Assembly: GCF_029868745.1 (NCBI RefSeq)
Contig: NZ_JARWOP010000291.1
Coordinates: 1 to 40,986 of the forward strand
Reading direction: 5' to 3'
Length of the DNA stretch: 40,986 bases
DNA from: Nocardia wallacei
GTDB taxonomy: Bacteria; Actinomycetota; Actinomycetes; Mycobacteriales; Mycobacteriaceae
Below, in pieces: positions 24,065 to 33,027 of this stretch. Made by a program: the position numbers and the translations under genes. Positions within the stretch are counted from its first letter, which is position 1, and every line of letters begins with the position of its first letter. Under the pieces are notes generated by a model. The model saw nothing but the letters and a program-made list of their open reading frames with translations. It ran no database searches and was not told where the DNA came from.

Positions 24065-24454
24065 CTACTCGGGCGGAACCTCCCGGCTGATCGACAGCCC
24101 GACCGAGCGGTCCTTGCCCAGGATCAGCTTGTGCCCCTGCACGGCCAGGGTGCCGAGCACGCCGTACTTGCGCCCGATCACCCCCCGTATCCGGTCGGTG
24201 CCCGCCGCGTCGAGTACCTCCGCGGTGCCCGCCACGACCTCCCCGTCTTGGACCCGGCCGCGGTTGTCGCACGCCTGGAGCGTGACCGACGGGTTGCGGC
24301 GAATCCGTTTCACCTTCCAGGTCTTGGGGTTGGTCCACACCACGATGCGGTCACCGTCGGGCGCCACCCAGACCGGGGTGCCGACCGCGGTGCCGTCCTT
24401 CTTGTAGGTCGTCAGCAGCGCGTACTTGGATTGCGCGAGATCGTTCCAGGTCAT
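24065..24454 (-). CDS. PPOX-class F420-dependent oxidoreductase, copy B
   Basis: 129 aa, same family as the gene before it: YALLTTYKKDGTAVGTPVWVA and WKVKRIRRNPSVTLQAC match copy A almost residue for residue in the first 65 positions. The C-terminal half diverges more (GQGHKLILG-type ending). ATG 24454 is 7 nt from TAGTGT, giving a leaderless prediction, so I reject the longer frame to 24490. Convergent with copy A. Confidence 0.88.
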   Translation of the reverse strand: MTWNDLAQSKYALLTTYKKDGTAVGTPVWVAPDGDRIVVWTNPKTWKVKRIRRNPSVTLQACDNRGRVQDGEVVAGTAEVLDAAGTDRIRGVIGRKYGVLGTLAVQGHKLILGKDRSVGLSISREVPPE

Positions 24455-24461
24455 GGACAAG

Positions 24462-24467
24462 ACACTA
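24462..24467 (-). promoter_or_regulatory. -10 hexamer TAGTGT of PPOX copy B, leaderless type
   Basis: TAGTGT on the minus strand ends 7 nt before ATG 24454 and helps choose that start. Confidence 0.42.
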
Positions 24468-24511
24468 CGGCGGTGCGGCCCCGGCCACATCCGTCCCCGG
24501 ACGCACGGACC

Positions 24512-24531
24512 CCTACGCCTGCGCGCGTAGG
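24512..24531. terminator. Hairpin after cobN
   Basis: Arms CCTACGC and GCGTAGG with a 6-nt loop, 48 bp past the cobN stop and upstream of PPOX copy B. There is no T-tract, so only a weak terminator call. Confidence 0.35.
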
Positions 24532-24578
24532 CGGACGCCCGGCACAGGCCGACCGCCGACGGTCGACACGAGCGCGAA

Positions 24579-27500
24579 CTACTCGAGTTCGCCCTCGGTC
24601 TCCAGGTACACCTGCCGCAGCCGCTCCAGCGTCTCCGGTTCGGGATGCTCCCACAGCTTGCGCTCGGCGGCCTCGAGCAGGCGTTCGGCGATGCCGTGCA
24701 GCGCCCAGGGATTCGACTGCTCCATGAACTTACGGTTCACGTCGTCGAAAACGTAACTCTCCGAGAGCTTCTCGTACATCCAGTCGGCGACGACATTGGT
24801 GGTGGCGTCGTAGCCGAACAGGTAGTCGACGGTCGCCGCCATCTCGAAGGCGCCCTTGTACCCGTGCCGGCGCATCGCCTCGAGCCATCGTGGGTTGACC
24901 ACGCGGGCGCGGAATACGCGGGTGGTCTCCTCCGAGAGTGTGCGGGTGCGCACCGAGTCGGGGCGGGTGCTGTCGCCGATGTAGGCCTCGGGGTTGCTGC
25001 CGGTGAGCGCCCGCACCGCCGCCACCATGCCGCCGTGGTACTGGAAGTAGTCGTCGGAGTCGGCGATGTCGTGCTCGCGGGTGTCGGTGTTCTTGGCCGC
25101 CACCGTGATTCGCCGGTACGCCGTGCGCATGTCGTCGGCCGCCGGGATGCCGTCCAGACCCCGGCCGTAGGCGAAACCGCCCCAGGCCGTGTACACCTCG
25201 GCCAGATCGTCGTCGGTGCGCCAGCTCTTGGAGTCGATCAGCTGCAGCAGTCCCGCCCCGTAGGTGCCGGGCTTGGAGCCGAAGATGCGGGTGGTGGCGC
25301 GCCGTTCGTCGCCGTGCCCCGCCAGATCCGACTGGGCGTGCGCGCGAACGTAATTCGAGTCGGCGGGTTCGTCCAGTCCGGCGACCAGGCGCACGGCGTC
25401 GTCGAGCAGCGCCAGCACGTGCGGGAACGCGTCGCGGAAGAATCCGGAGATGCGCACGGTCACGTCGATGCGCGGGCGGCGCAGCTCCGCGAGCGCGATC
25501 GGCTCGAGGCCGGTGACGCGGCGGCTCGCCTCGTCCCAGACCGGCCGCACGCCCAGCAGCGCGAAGACTTCCGCGATGTCGTCGCCGGAGGTCCGCATCG
25601 CCGAGGTGCCCCACACCGACAGTCCGACCGACCGCGGATACTCGCCGTGGTCGGACAGATAGCGCTGCAGCAGCGAATCCGCCATGGCCTGACCGGTTTC
25701 CCACGCCAGCCGCGACGGCACCGCCTTCGGATCGACCGAATAGAAGTTGCGCCCCGTCGGCAGCACATTGATCAGCCCGCGCAGCGGAGAGCCACTCGGC
25801 CCCGCGGGAATGAAGCCACCGTCCAGAGCGTGCAGGATGCGGTCGATCTCGACACCGGTCTCCCGCAGGCGCGGCACCACTTCCGTTGCGGCGAAACGCA
25901 ATACGGCCCGCAGAGTGTCGACCCGATCAGCCGGGACCACGATCCGCGCACTCCCGGGGCCATCCTCCACCAGCGCCGAACCAGCCACGGGCGCAACGCC
26001 TCCGGAAACCACGACTTCGTCGGCACTGCGCCCGGCAGACGCAACGTCACTCGACATCACGGCCTCGCCCACAGCACGCCCAGCCACCGATGCAACATCC
26101 CCCGACACCATGGCTTCGTCCGCAGCACGCCCAGCCACGGGCGCAACGTCTCCCGGCACCACGGCCTTGTCGGCACCACGCCCGACAACATCTCCCGGCG
26201 CACCGGCATTGTCCGCCGCGGAGGCGATGTCCGCCGCGACGCCCTGGGCGGTGGGCGTGAACTCCTCGACCGTGACGAGTTCCGCCAGCACCTCGTCGAC
26301 CGCCCCGGGCGCCCAGTCCGCCGCTTGCAGCGCGGCGAGCAGGGCGCGCGCTCGGGACTCCACGGCGTCCACCCGTTCCCGCGATTCGTCCCCGGATTCG
26401 CTGAGCCCCAGCGCTTCCCGCAGGCCGGGCACCGCGATCTCACCGCCCCACAGCTGCCGGGCCCGCAACATCGCGAGCACCAGATCCAGCTCGCCCGCAC
26501 CGGCGGGCGCCTGGCCCAGCACGTGCAGGCCGTCGCGGATCTGCACGTCCTTGATCTCGCACAGCCAGCCGTCGACGTGCAGCAGCATGTCGTCGAAGGA
26601 GTCCTCGTCCGGCCGCTCGGTCAGGCCCAGGTCGTGGTCCATCTTCGCGGCCCGCATCAGCGTCCAGATCTGCTGGCGGACCGCGGGCAGCTTCGCCGGA
26701 TCCAGCGCGGAGATATTGGCGTGCTCGTCGAGCAACTGCTCGAGCCGGGAGATGTCGCCGTAGGTCTCCGCGCGGGCCATCGGCGGAATCAGGTGGTCGA
26801 CCAGGGTGGCATGCGCGCGCCGCTTGGCCTGTGTGCCCTCGCCGGGGTCGTTGACCAGGAACGGGTAGATCAGCGGCAGGTCGCCGAGTGCGGCGTCGGT
26901 GGCGCACGCCGCGGACATGCCGAGCGTCTTGCCCGGCAGCCACTCCAGGTTGCCGTGCTTGCCCAGATGCACCATGGCGTCCGCGCCGAAGCCCCCGGCG
27001 GTCTCGTCCGCCGAGAGCCAGCGGTACGCGGCCAGATAGTGGTGGCTCGGCGGCAGATCGGGGTCGTGGTAGATCGCGACGGGATTCTCGCCGAACCCGC
27101 GCGGCGGCTGCACCATCAGCACCACGTTGCCGAAACGCAGTGCGGCGATGACGATCTCACCGGGCGGATCCGCCGACCGGTCGACGTACAGTTCGCCCGG
27201 CGGCGGTCCCCAGGCCTCGATCACGGCGTCGCGCAGCGCGGCCGGGAGCGTCTCGAACCACGCGGCGTACTGTTGCGCGCCGATGCGAATCGGGTTGCCC
27301 TCCAACTGTTCCGCGGTGAGCCAGTCAGGGTCTTGGCCGCCCGCGGCGATGAGCGCGTGGATGAGCGCGTCGCCGTCGCGTTCCGCCAGCCCCGGGATCT
27401 CGCCCGGAGCGCCGAGATCGTAACCGGCCGCGCGCATCTCGGTCAGCAAGCGGATGGCGCTGGCAGGCGTGTCGAGCCCGACGGCGTTGCCGATGCGCGC

Positions 27501-28520
27501 GTGCTTGGTGGGGTACGCCGACAGCATGAGCGCGATGCGGCGCTGCCCGGCCGGGATGTGCCGCAGCCGGGCGTGGCGCACCGCGATGCCCGCCACCCGC
27601 GCGGCGCGTTCGGGATCCGGCACGTAGGCGGCCAGGCCGTCGGCGTCGAACTCCTTGAACGAGAACGGCACCGTGATGATGCGGCCGTCGAATTCCGGCA
27701 CCGCGACCTGGGTGGCGACGTCCAGCGGGGACAGGCCGTCGTCGTTGTCCGACCATTGCGCGCGGCCGCTGGTCAGGCACAGCCCTTGCAGGATGGGCAC
27801 GTCCAGGTCGGCGAGTGCGCCGATGTCCCAGGCCTCGTCGTCACCACCGGCCGACGCCGCGGCGGGCTTGCTGCCGCCCGCGGCGAGAACGGTCACCACC
27901 AGGGCGTCGGCGGCCCGCAAAGTCTCGATCAGCTCCGGTTCGGCCGTGCGCAGCGACGCGCAGTACAGCGGCAGCGGGCGCGCGCCCGCGTCCTCGATCG
28001 CGGTGCACAGCGCGTCGACGTAGGCGGTGTTGCCCGCCAGCTGCTGAGCGCGGTAGTAGAGCACGGCGACCGTCGGGCCGTCCACCTCGCGAGCCGATCG
28101 CCGCAGTTCGCCCCAGTTGGGCAGGTGCACCGGGGGTTCGAAGCCGTGCCCGGTGAGCAGCACGGTGTCGGACAGGAAGTGGTGCAGTTGCCGCAGGTTG
28201 TCGGCCCCGCCCGCGGCCAGATAGTTGTGCGCGTCGGCCGCCACGCCGCCGGGTACCGTCGAGCACTCCATCAGTTCGGCGTCCGGGGCCATCTCGCCGC
28301 CCAGCGCCACCATCGGAATTCCGCTCGCGCGCAGCGTGTCCAGGCCCTCCTCCCAGGCCCGGCGGCCGCCGAGAATGCGCACGACCACGAGGTCCGCGCC
28401 GTCGAGCAGCGCCGGGAGATCGTCGGCCAGCAACCGCGCCGGGTTGGCCAGCCGGTAGTCGGCGCCGCTGGCACGCGCGGACAGCAGATCGGTATCGGAG
28501 GTGGACAGCAGCAGAATCAC
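24579..28520 (-). CDS. cobN: Cobaltochelatase subunit CobN
   Basis: 1,313 aa. The large subunit of the ATP-dependent cobalt chelatase that inserts Co2+ into hydrogenobyrinate a,c-diamide (partners CobS/CobT or ChlI/D-like, not in window). The start MILLLSTSDTDLLSARASG and many CobN/ChlH-like blocks (MLSAYPTKHARIGNAVGLDTP, DAMVHLGKHGNLEWLPGK, GRNFYSVDPKAVPS, YGAGLLQLIDSKSW) are clear. GTG 28520 has GAGGAAGG at about 7 nt; the frame stays open further upstream only because it runs through the riboswitch. Compared with the mycobacterial protein (about 1,200 aa) it is longer, mainly from a repeat-rich insert at about 768-845. A cobalamin riboswitch precedes it. Confidence 0.96.
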   Translation of the reverse strand: MILLLSTSDTDLLSARASGADYRLANPARLLADDLPALLDGADLVVVRILGGRRAWEEGLDTLRASGIPMVALGGEMAPDAELMECSTVPGGVAADAHNYLAAGGADNLRQLHHFLSDTVLLTGHGFEPPVHLPNWGELRRSAREVDGPTVAVLYYRAQQLAGNTAYVDALCTAIEDAGARPLPLYCASLRTAEPELIETLRAADALVVTVLAAGGSKPAAASAGGDDEAWDIGALADLDVPILQGLCLTSGRAQWSDNDDGLSPLDVATQVAVPEFDGRIITVPFSFKEFDADGLAAYVPDPERAARVAGIAVRHARLRHIPAGQRRIALMLSAYPTKHARIGNAVGLDTPASAIRLLTEMRAAGYDLGAPGEIPGLAERDGDALIHALIAAGGQDPDWLTAEQLEGNPIRIGAQQYAAWFETLPAALRDAVIEAWGPPPGELYVDRSADPPGEIVIAALRFGNVVLMVQPPRGFGENPVAIYHDPDLPPSHHYLAAYRWLSADETAGGFGADAMVHLGKHGNLEWLPGKTLGMSAACATDAALGDLPLIYPFLVNDPGEGTQAKRRAHATLVDHLIPPMARAETYGDISRLEQLLDEHANISALDPAKLPAVRQQIWTLMRAAKMDHDLGLTERPDEDSFDDMLLHVDGWLCEIKDVQIRDGLHVLGQAPAGAGELDLVLAMLRARQLWGGEIAVPGLREALGLSESGDESRERVDAVESRARALLAALQAADWAPGAVDEVLAELVTVEEFTPTAQGVAADIASAADNAGAPGDVVGRGADKAVVPGDVAPVAGRAADEAMVSGDVASVAGRAVGEAVMSSDVASAGRSADEVVVSGGVAPVAGSALVEDGPGSARIVVPADRVDTLRAVLRFAATEVVPRLRETGVEIDRILHALDGGFIPAGPSGSPLRGLINVLPTGRNFYSVDPKAVPSRLAWETGQAMADSLLQRYLSDHGEYPRSVGLSVWGTSAMRTSGDDIAEVFALLGVRPVWDEASRRVTGLEPIALAELRRPRIDVTVRISGFFRDAFPHVLALLDDAVRLVAGLDEPADSNYVRAHAQSDLAGHGDERRATTRIFGSKPGTYGAGLLQLIDSKSWRTDDDLAEVYTAWGGFAYGRGLDGIPAADDMRTAYRRITVAAKNTDTREHDIADSDDYFQYHGGMVAAVRALTGSNPEAYIGDSTRPDSVRTRTLSEETTRVFRARVVNPRWLEAMRRHGYKGAFEMAATVDYLFGYDATTNVVADWMYEKLSESYVFDDVNRKFMEQSNPWALHGIAERLLEAAERKLWEHPEPETLERLRQVYLETEGELE
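25984..26215 (-). repeat. Imperfect 51-bp tandem repeat inside cobN
   Basis: About five units of roughly 17 codons, reading as variants of GDVAPVAGRAADEAMVS, at CobN residues about 768-845. Unit starts on the plus strand fall near 25984, 26034, 26083, 26134 and 26184. The reading frame is kept throughout. It lies between the EFTPTAQGVAADI block and the ARIVVPADRVDTLRAV block. Confidence 0.85.
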
Positions 28521-28544
28521 GGTTCGGCCTTCCTCGGGTGACGC

Positions 28545-28655
28545 GCCCATGCGGCAGTTGGCGCCCGGCAGGAGGGTCTGACTGTCACAGTGGCGCGACC
28601 GCACCGGAATTGCACCGGTTTCCTCATGCTGAGCGAGCCCCCGGATGCTACCGCG
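28545..28655 (-). ncRNA. Cobalamin (B12) riboswitch upstream of cobN
   Basis: On the minus strand the conserved core is at 28623-28585: GGAAACCGGTGCAATTCCGG, then GCGGTCGC, then the B12 box GCCACTG (28594-28588) followed by TGA. The 5' side carries the expected GGTAGCATCCGG element (about 28652-28640). Adenosylcobalamin binding would switch off cobN. The Shine-Dalgarno GAGGAAGG lies shortly after the element and no T-tract terminator is seen, so translational control is more likely. The outer boundaries are approximate. Confidence 0.93.
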
Positions 28656-28801
28656 TGGGTGTCGCGCGGCCTGCACGCCGGGGCATGCGAACGGATGCGC
28701 GGACGCGCTTCGGCGCGTTGGCAATCCACCGCGGCGGCGAACTCTGCATCGAACCGGCAACGACCTGGGGTTCATCTGTGTCACACGCAGGTGCGGCGGC
28801 G

Positions 28802-28807
28802 TACGCT
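28802..28807 (+). promoter_or_regulatory. -10 hexamer TACGCT of the small membrane protein, leaderless type
   Basis: TACGCT ends 6 nt before ATG 28814; it decides between the in-frame upstream starts and this one. Confidence 0.42.
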
Positions 28808-28813
28808 CGATAT

Positions 28814-29125
28814 ATGCCGAACTCACCAGGATGGGTCAGGCGGAATCGCTTCGCCGCCTGGTCAGGAATTGTTTGCATGATGATTGCTGTGGCATTGCTG
28901 GCAATGGCATTGGCGGCCGCGGCCGGGAATCGAGGCGATCTGCTGCTGATCGCCGCGGGAATGTGTGCGGCGGTGGCGATCTTCGGTCTGCTGTCCTTCC
29001 AGTCCACCTCGCGCCGCGACCGTCTCGACCACCACGAACGGCCACATCTGCTCGACGACTGCTTCGCTCCGCAGCCGCCCTGGAAGATTCCCGCCCGGGA
29101 AGAGGACGACGAGAGTCCACGCTGA
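28814..29125 (+). CDS. Small two-helix membrane protein
   Basis: 103 aa, unrecognised. After a short basic start (MPNSPGWVRRNRFAAW) two hydrophobic segments occupy about 14-36 and 42-62, followed by a basic/acidic cytoplasmic-looking tail ending PAREEDDESPR. The frame is open for 276 bp before this ATG, but those codons overlap the riboswitch region and lack protein character. It is divergent from cobN and 125 bp upstream of cobG. A link to cobalt or cobalamin is only positional. Confidence 0.7.
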   Translation: MPNSPGWVRRNRFAAWSGIVCMMIAVALLAMALAAAAGNRGDLLLIAAGMCAAVAIFGLLSFQSTSRRDRLDHHERPHLLDDCFAPQPPWKIPAREEDDESPR

Positions 29126-29235
29126 CCGTCGGCCGGATACTCCGGCCGGGCCGCCCGCCCGGCCGCGGCACCTGTGTGCCCGAACGCGCGAGTGTCCCGG
29201 ACCCGCCACCCGATTCCGTCCAGCGGCGCGGATCG

Positions 29236-29241
29236 TAGGCT
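29236..29241 (+). promoter_or_regulatory. -10-like TAGGCT ahead of cobG
   Basis: TAGGCT ends 9 nt before ATG 29251. The gap is longer than in the other leaderless cases, so a very short leader is possible. Confidence 0.35.
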
Positions 29242-29250
29242 GGATGGATC

Positions 29251-30441
29251 ATGACTCGCTCCGCGCCTGATTCCTGCCCCGGTGTGTTGCGGCTGCATCA
29301 GGCCGCCGATGGGCCACTGGCCCGCATCCGGCTGCCCGGCGGCGCGGTGCGGCCCGATCAGTTGCGGACGCTCGCCACGGCGGCGCGGGAACTCGGCGAC
29401 GATCATCTGGAACTCACCTCGCGCGGCAATGTGCAGTTGCGGCGGGTGCGCGATGCCGCCGCCCTCGCCGATCGCCTCGACGCCGCCGGGCTGCTGCCCG
29501 CTCCCACCCACGAGCGGGTGCGCAATATCGTCGCGTCGCCGCTGTCGGGACGGGTGGGCGGCCGGACCGATGTGCGTGCGCTGGTTCCGGCGCTCGACGA
29601 GGGGCTGCGGTCGAGTCCCGCGCTGGCCGAGTTGCCGGGGCGGGTGCTGTTCACGCTGGACGACGGGCGCGGCGATGTCAGCGGTCTCGGTGGCGACCTC
29701 GGCGTCCACGCGGTCTCCGACCAGCACTACGCGCTGGTCCTGGGTGGCCGTGACTCCGGCATCCGGCTCCCCGTCGCCGACGCGGTCGAGGTGCTGCTGG
29801 CGGCGGCGCACGGTTTTCAGGAGCTGCGCGGAGAACGCTGGCGATTGCACGAGATCGAGGACGGCCCCGCCCGGGTCGCGGGGCGTCTCGGTCTCGAGGC
29901 CACCGCCGAACCTCTGGAACTCGGTGCGCGCCACGAGGTTCCGATCGGCTGGTTCGTCCAGTCCGACGACCGGGTAGCGCTCGGCGCGGGCGTGCCGCTC
30001 GGCAGCCTGCCCGCGCGGACCGCGGAATTCCTCGCCGCGGTGGAGCGGCCGATCCACGTGACGCCGTGGCGCAGCCTGATACTCGCCGACCTCGACGAGT
30101 GGGCCGCCGATCAGGTGCTGCGGGTCCTCGCGCCGATGGGGCTGATCTTCGACGCGAACTCCCCCTGGCTGCTGGTGACCGCCTGCGCCGGGCAGCCCGG
30201 TTGCGCCAAGTCACGCACCGACATCCGCGCCGACGCCGCGGCCGCGATCGCCGAGAATCGGGTCCGGCCCGGTGCGCCCGCCGCCCCGGCCGCCGGACTC
30301 GCCGCCCGCGACCTCCTGGTCTCGGGCCGCCAGCACTGGTCGGGTTGCGACCGCCGCTGCGGCCGGCCCCGCGGCCTCGTCACCGATGTCGTCGCCGAAC
30401 CCGGCGGCTACCGCCGCACCCCACCCGGCACAGCGCGCTGA
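29251..30441 (+). CDS. cobG: Precorrin-3B synthase CobG
   Basis: 396 aa of the nitrite/sulfite reductase family. Makes precorrin-3B from precorrin-3A using O2, a step of the aerobic cobalamin route. The first ferredoxin-like half has LELTSRGNVQLRRV. The four Fe-S cysteines are at 312 and 318 (TACAGQPGCAK) and 366 and 370 (SGCDRRCGRP), as expected for the [4Fe-4S] centre. It is followed by cobH after 60 bp. Confidence 0.94.
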   Translation: MTRSAPDSCPGVLRLHQAADGPLARIRLPGGAVRPDQLRTLATAARELGDDHLELTSRGNVQLRRVRDAAALADRLDAAGLLPAPTHERVRNIVASPLSGRVGGRTDVRALVPALDEGLRSSPALAELPGRVLFTLDDGRGDVSGLGGDLGVHAVSDQHYALVLGGRDSGIRLPVADAVEVLLAAAHGFQELRGERWRLHEIEDGPARVAGRLGLEATAEPLELGARHEVPIGWFVQSDDRVALGAGVPLGSLPARTAEFLAAVERPIHVTPWRSLILADLDEWAADQVLRVLAPMGLIFDANSPWLLVTACAGQPGCAKSRTDIRADAAAAIAENRVRPGAPAAPAAGLAARDLLVSGRQHWSGCDRRCGRPRGLVTDVVAEPGGYRRTPPGTAR

Positions 30442-30488
30442 ACTCGACCGGGCTCAGGGCGGCGCGTCGGTGCCGGTGGGCCGCCGCT

Positions 30489-30494
30489 TAGGCT
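30489..30494 (+). promoter_or_regulatory. -10 hexamer TAGGCT of cobH, leaderless type
   Basis: TAGGCT ends 7 nt before ATG 30502. It suggests that cobH-cobIJ can be transcribed independently of cobG. Confidence 0.45.
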
Positions 30495-30501
30495 GGTCGC
30501 C

Positions 30502-31137
30502 ATGTCCGATGTACGCACCAGCTACCTCACCGACGGGGCCGAGATCTATCGGCGCTCGTTCGCGACGATCCGGGCCGAGGCCGATCTGGCCCGGTTCCCG
30601 GCCGATGTCGCCCAGGTCGTGGTGCGGATGATTCACGCGTGCGGGCAGGTCGATCTCGCCGCCGATGTGGCGCACAGCCCGGACGTGGTGGCGAAGGCGC
30701 GCGCGGCGCTGCGGGCCGGGGCGCCGATCCTGTGCGACGCGACCATGGTCGCGTCGGGCGTCACCCGCAAGCGCCTGCCCGCCGACAACGAGGTGCTCTG
30801 CCTGCTCGCCGATCCCCGGGTGCCCGACCTGGCGCGATCGCTGCACACCACGAGATCGGCCGCGGCGCTGGAACTCTGGCGCGACCGCCTCGACGGCGCG
30901 GTGATCGCGATCGGCAATGCCCCGACCGCCCTGTTCCACCTGCTCGACCTGCTCGACGCGGGTGCGCCACGGCCGGCGGCGGTGCTCGGTATTCCGGTCG
31001 GCTTCATCGGCGCGGCCGAATCCAAGCAGGCCCTCGCCGAGTACGGCGGCCCGGATTTCCTGACCGTGCACGGCCGTCGCGGCGGCAGCGCCATCACCGC
31101 GGCGGCGCTCAATGCGATTGCGAGCGAACAGGAATGA
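30502..31137 (+). CDS. cobH: Precorrin-8X methylmutase CobH
   Basis: 211 aa. Moves the C-11 methyl group to C-12, giving hydrogenobyrinic acid. The family block VVRMIHACGQVDLAADV carries the catalytic His, followed by GAPILCDATMVASGVTRKRLP and the C-terminal IPVGFIGAAESKQAL and FLTVHGRRGGS. Typical length. The stop overlaps the cobIJ start by 4 nt (ATGA), so translation is coupled. Confidence 0.96.
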   Translation: MSDVRTSYLTDGAEIYRRSFATIRAEADLARFPADVAQVVVRMIHACGQVDLAADVAHSPDVVAKARAALRAGAPILCDATMVASGVTRKRLPADNEVLCLLADPRVPDLARSLHTTRSAAALELWRDRLDGAVIAIGNAPTALFHLLDLLDAGAPRPAAVLGIPVGFIGAAESKQALAEYGGPDFLTVHGRRGGSAITAAALNAIASEQE

Positions 31138-32936
31138 GCGACACGGCCAAGGGCAAACTGTGGGGAATCGGCCTGGGCCCCGGCGATCCGGAGCTGGTGA
31201 CGGTGAAGGCGGCGCGGCTCATCGGCGCGGCCGACGTGGTCGCGTTCCACAGCGCCCGGCACGGCCGCAGCATCTCCCGCGGGATCGCCGCGCCCTATCT
31301 GCGCCCCGGGCAGCTCGAGGAGCACCTGATCTACCCGGTCACCACGGAGACCACCGACCATCCCGGCGGCTATCAGGGCGCCATCGACGAGTTCTACGAA
31401 CGCTCGGCCGCGCTGCTCGCCGCCCATCTCGACGCGGGGCGCACGGTCGCGCTGCTGGCGGCCGGTGATCCGTTGTTCTACAGCTCCTACATGCATATGC
31501 ACCGGCGGCTGGCGGACCGTTTCGAGGCCGAGATCGTGCCCGGCATCACCTCGGTCAGCGCCGCGTCCGCCGCGCTGGGCACGCCCCTGGTCGAGGGCGA
31601 GCAGGTACTGACCGTGCTGCCCGGCACGCTCCCCGCCGACGAACTCACCCGCCGCCTCGCCGGCACCGAGGCCGCCGCCATCATGAAGCTCGGCCGCACG
31701 TATCCCGGTGTGCGCCAAGCCCTTTCCGACTCCGGCCGGCTGTCCGACGCCTACTACGTGGAACGTGCCAGCAGCGGACGCCAGCGAGTGCTGCGCGCCG
31801 CCGAGGTCGACGACGCCGAGGTGCCCTACTTCGCCATCGCCGTCGTGCCCGGCCCCGCGCCGACCACCGAGATCCCCCTGTCCCCCGCGCCCGCCGCCAC
31901 CCTCGCGGCGAGCCGCACACCGCACCCGACGGCGCAGGTACCCGCGGCGAGCAGTCCGGCAGCCGAGTCCCACCCACGTTCCCCGCGAGCCGTAACCGCT
32001 GAACTTGTCACGCCACCAGGCACCGACGCCACAACGGCCGCCGGACATATCGCGCTACCCCGTACCGACAACGCCACAGCTTCCGATGTCGCGACCGCGC
32101 AGGACAATTCGGGCTCCGGCGCGCAGCGCCCCGGCACGCTTCCGGAGTCGATGGACTCGCCGGACGCGGCCGAAGCTCCGTTCGCAACCTCCGGAGAGGT
32201 CGTGGTGGTGGGTTTGGGACCGGGCGCGGCGGAGTGGACCACGCCCGAGGTGACCGAGGCGCTGGCACAGGCGACCGACCTCGTCGGCTACACGACCTAC
32301 ATCGACCGTGTACCCGTGCGCCCCGGGCAGCGGCGGCACGCCAGCGACAACCGGGTGGAGTCCGAACGCGCCGCCATGGCACTGGATCTGGCCGCGCGCG
32401 GCGGCCGGGTGGCGGTGGTGTCCTCCGGCGATCCGGGTGTGTTCGCCATGGCCGCGGCGGTCGTGGAGGAGTCCGCGGAGCCGCGGTGGCGCGGCGTCCG
32501 GGTGCGCGTGCTGCCGGGCATGACGGCGGCCGGCGCGGTCGCCGCCCGGGTCGGCGCACCGCTCGGCCACGACTTCGCCATGATCTCGCTGTCGGACCGG
32601 CTCAAGCCGTGGGAGGTGGTGGCACAGCGCATTTCGGCCGTCGCCGCCGCCGATATGGCCCTGGCCGTCTACAACCCGGCCTCCACCCAGCGCACCTGGC
32701 AGGTGGCGGCCATGCGTGACCTGCTGCTCGAACACCGCAAGCCGGACACCCCCGTGATCGTCGGCCGGGATGTCGGCGGGCCCGCCGAATCGGTCCGTGT
32801 GGTGCCACTCGCCGACCTCGATCCGGCCCAGGTCGACATGCGCACGCTGCTCATCGTCGGCGCCTCCACCACCACCGCGTTCGACACCCCGACCGGCACC
32901 CGCGTCTACACCTCACGCCGCTACGGCACACACTGA
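31134..32936 (+). CDS. cobIJ: Bifunctional precorrin-2 C20- / precorrin-3B C17-methyltransferase CobIJ
   Basis: 600 aa fusion of two SAM-dependent tetrapyrrole methylases. CobI part: residues 1-240 (GIGLGPGDPELVTVKAARLI; LLAAGDPLFYSSYMHMHRRL; VPGITSVSAASAALGTPL). CobJ part: from about 350 (VVVVGLGPGAAEWTTPEV; VVSSGDPGVFAMAAAV; YNPAS). The fusion is known in mycobacteria (about 508 aa). Here the two halves are joined by an Ala/Pro/Thr-rich disordered linker of some 105 residues (about 243-350), which explains the extra length. ATG 31134 is fixed by the ATGA overlap with cobH. Confidence 0.95.
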   Translation: MSDTAKGKLWGIGLGPGDPELVTVKAARLIGAADVVAFHSARHGRSISRGIAAPYLRPGQLEEHLIYPVTTETTDHPGGYQGAIDEFYERSAALLAAHLDAGRTVALLAAGDPLFYSSYMHMHRRLADRFEAEIVPGITSVSAASAALGTPLVEGEQVLTVLPGTLPADELTRRLAGTEAAAIMKLGRTYPGVRQALSDSGRLSDAYYVERASSGRQRVLRAAEVDDAEVPYFAIAVVPGPAPTTEIPLSPAPAATLAASRTPHPTAQVPAASSPAAESHPRSPRAVTAELVTPPGTDATTAAGHIALPRTDNATASDVATAQDNSGSGAQRPGTLPESMDSPDAAEAPFATSGEVVVVGLGPGAAEWTTPEVTEALAQATDLVGYTTYIDRVPVRPGQRRHASDNRVESERAAMALDLAARGGRVAVVSSGDPGVFAMAAAVVEESAEPRWRGVRVRVLPGMTAAGAVAARVGAPLGHDFAMISLSDRLKPWEVVAQRISAVAAADMALAVYNPASTQRTWQVAAMRDLLLEHRKPDTPVIVGRDVGGPAESVRVVPLADLDPAQVDMRTLLIVGASTTTAFDTPTGTRVYTSRRYGTH

Positions 32937-33027
32937 GCACCGCCCAGCGCCCGGGCCGGACAGGTCCGGTACCGTGGCCCGCGCCGGGAGCAAACCCGCC
33001 GCCGCGCCGCCACCACCGGCCGAGCCC

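Noticed and set aside
24645..28541. A 1,298-codon open frame on the plus strand across cobN
   Set aside because: Exact antisense shadow of cobN caused by high GC; Arg/Gly/His-rich with no family resemblance.
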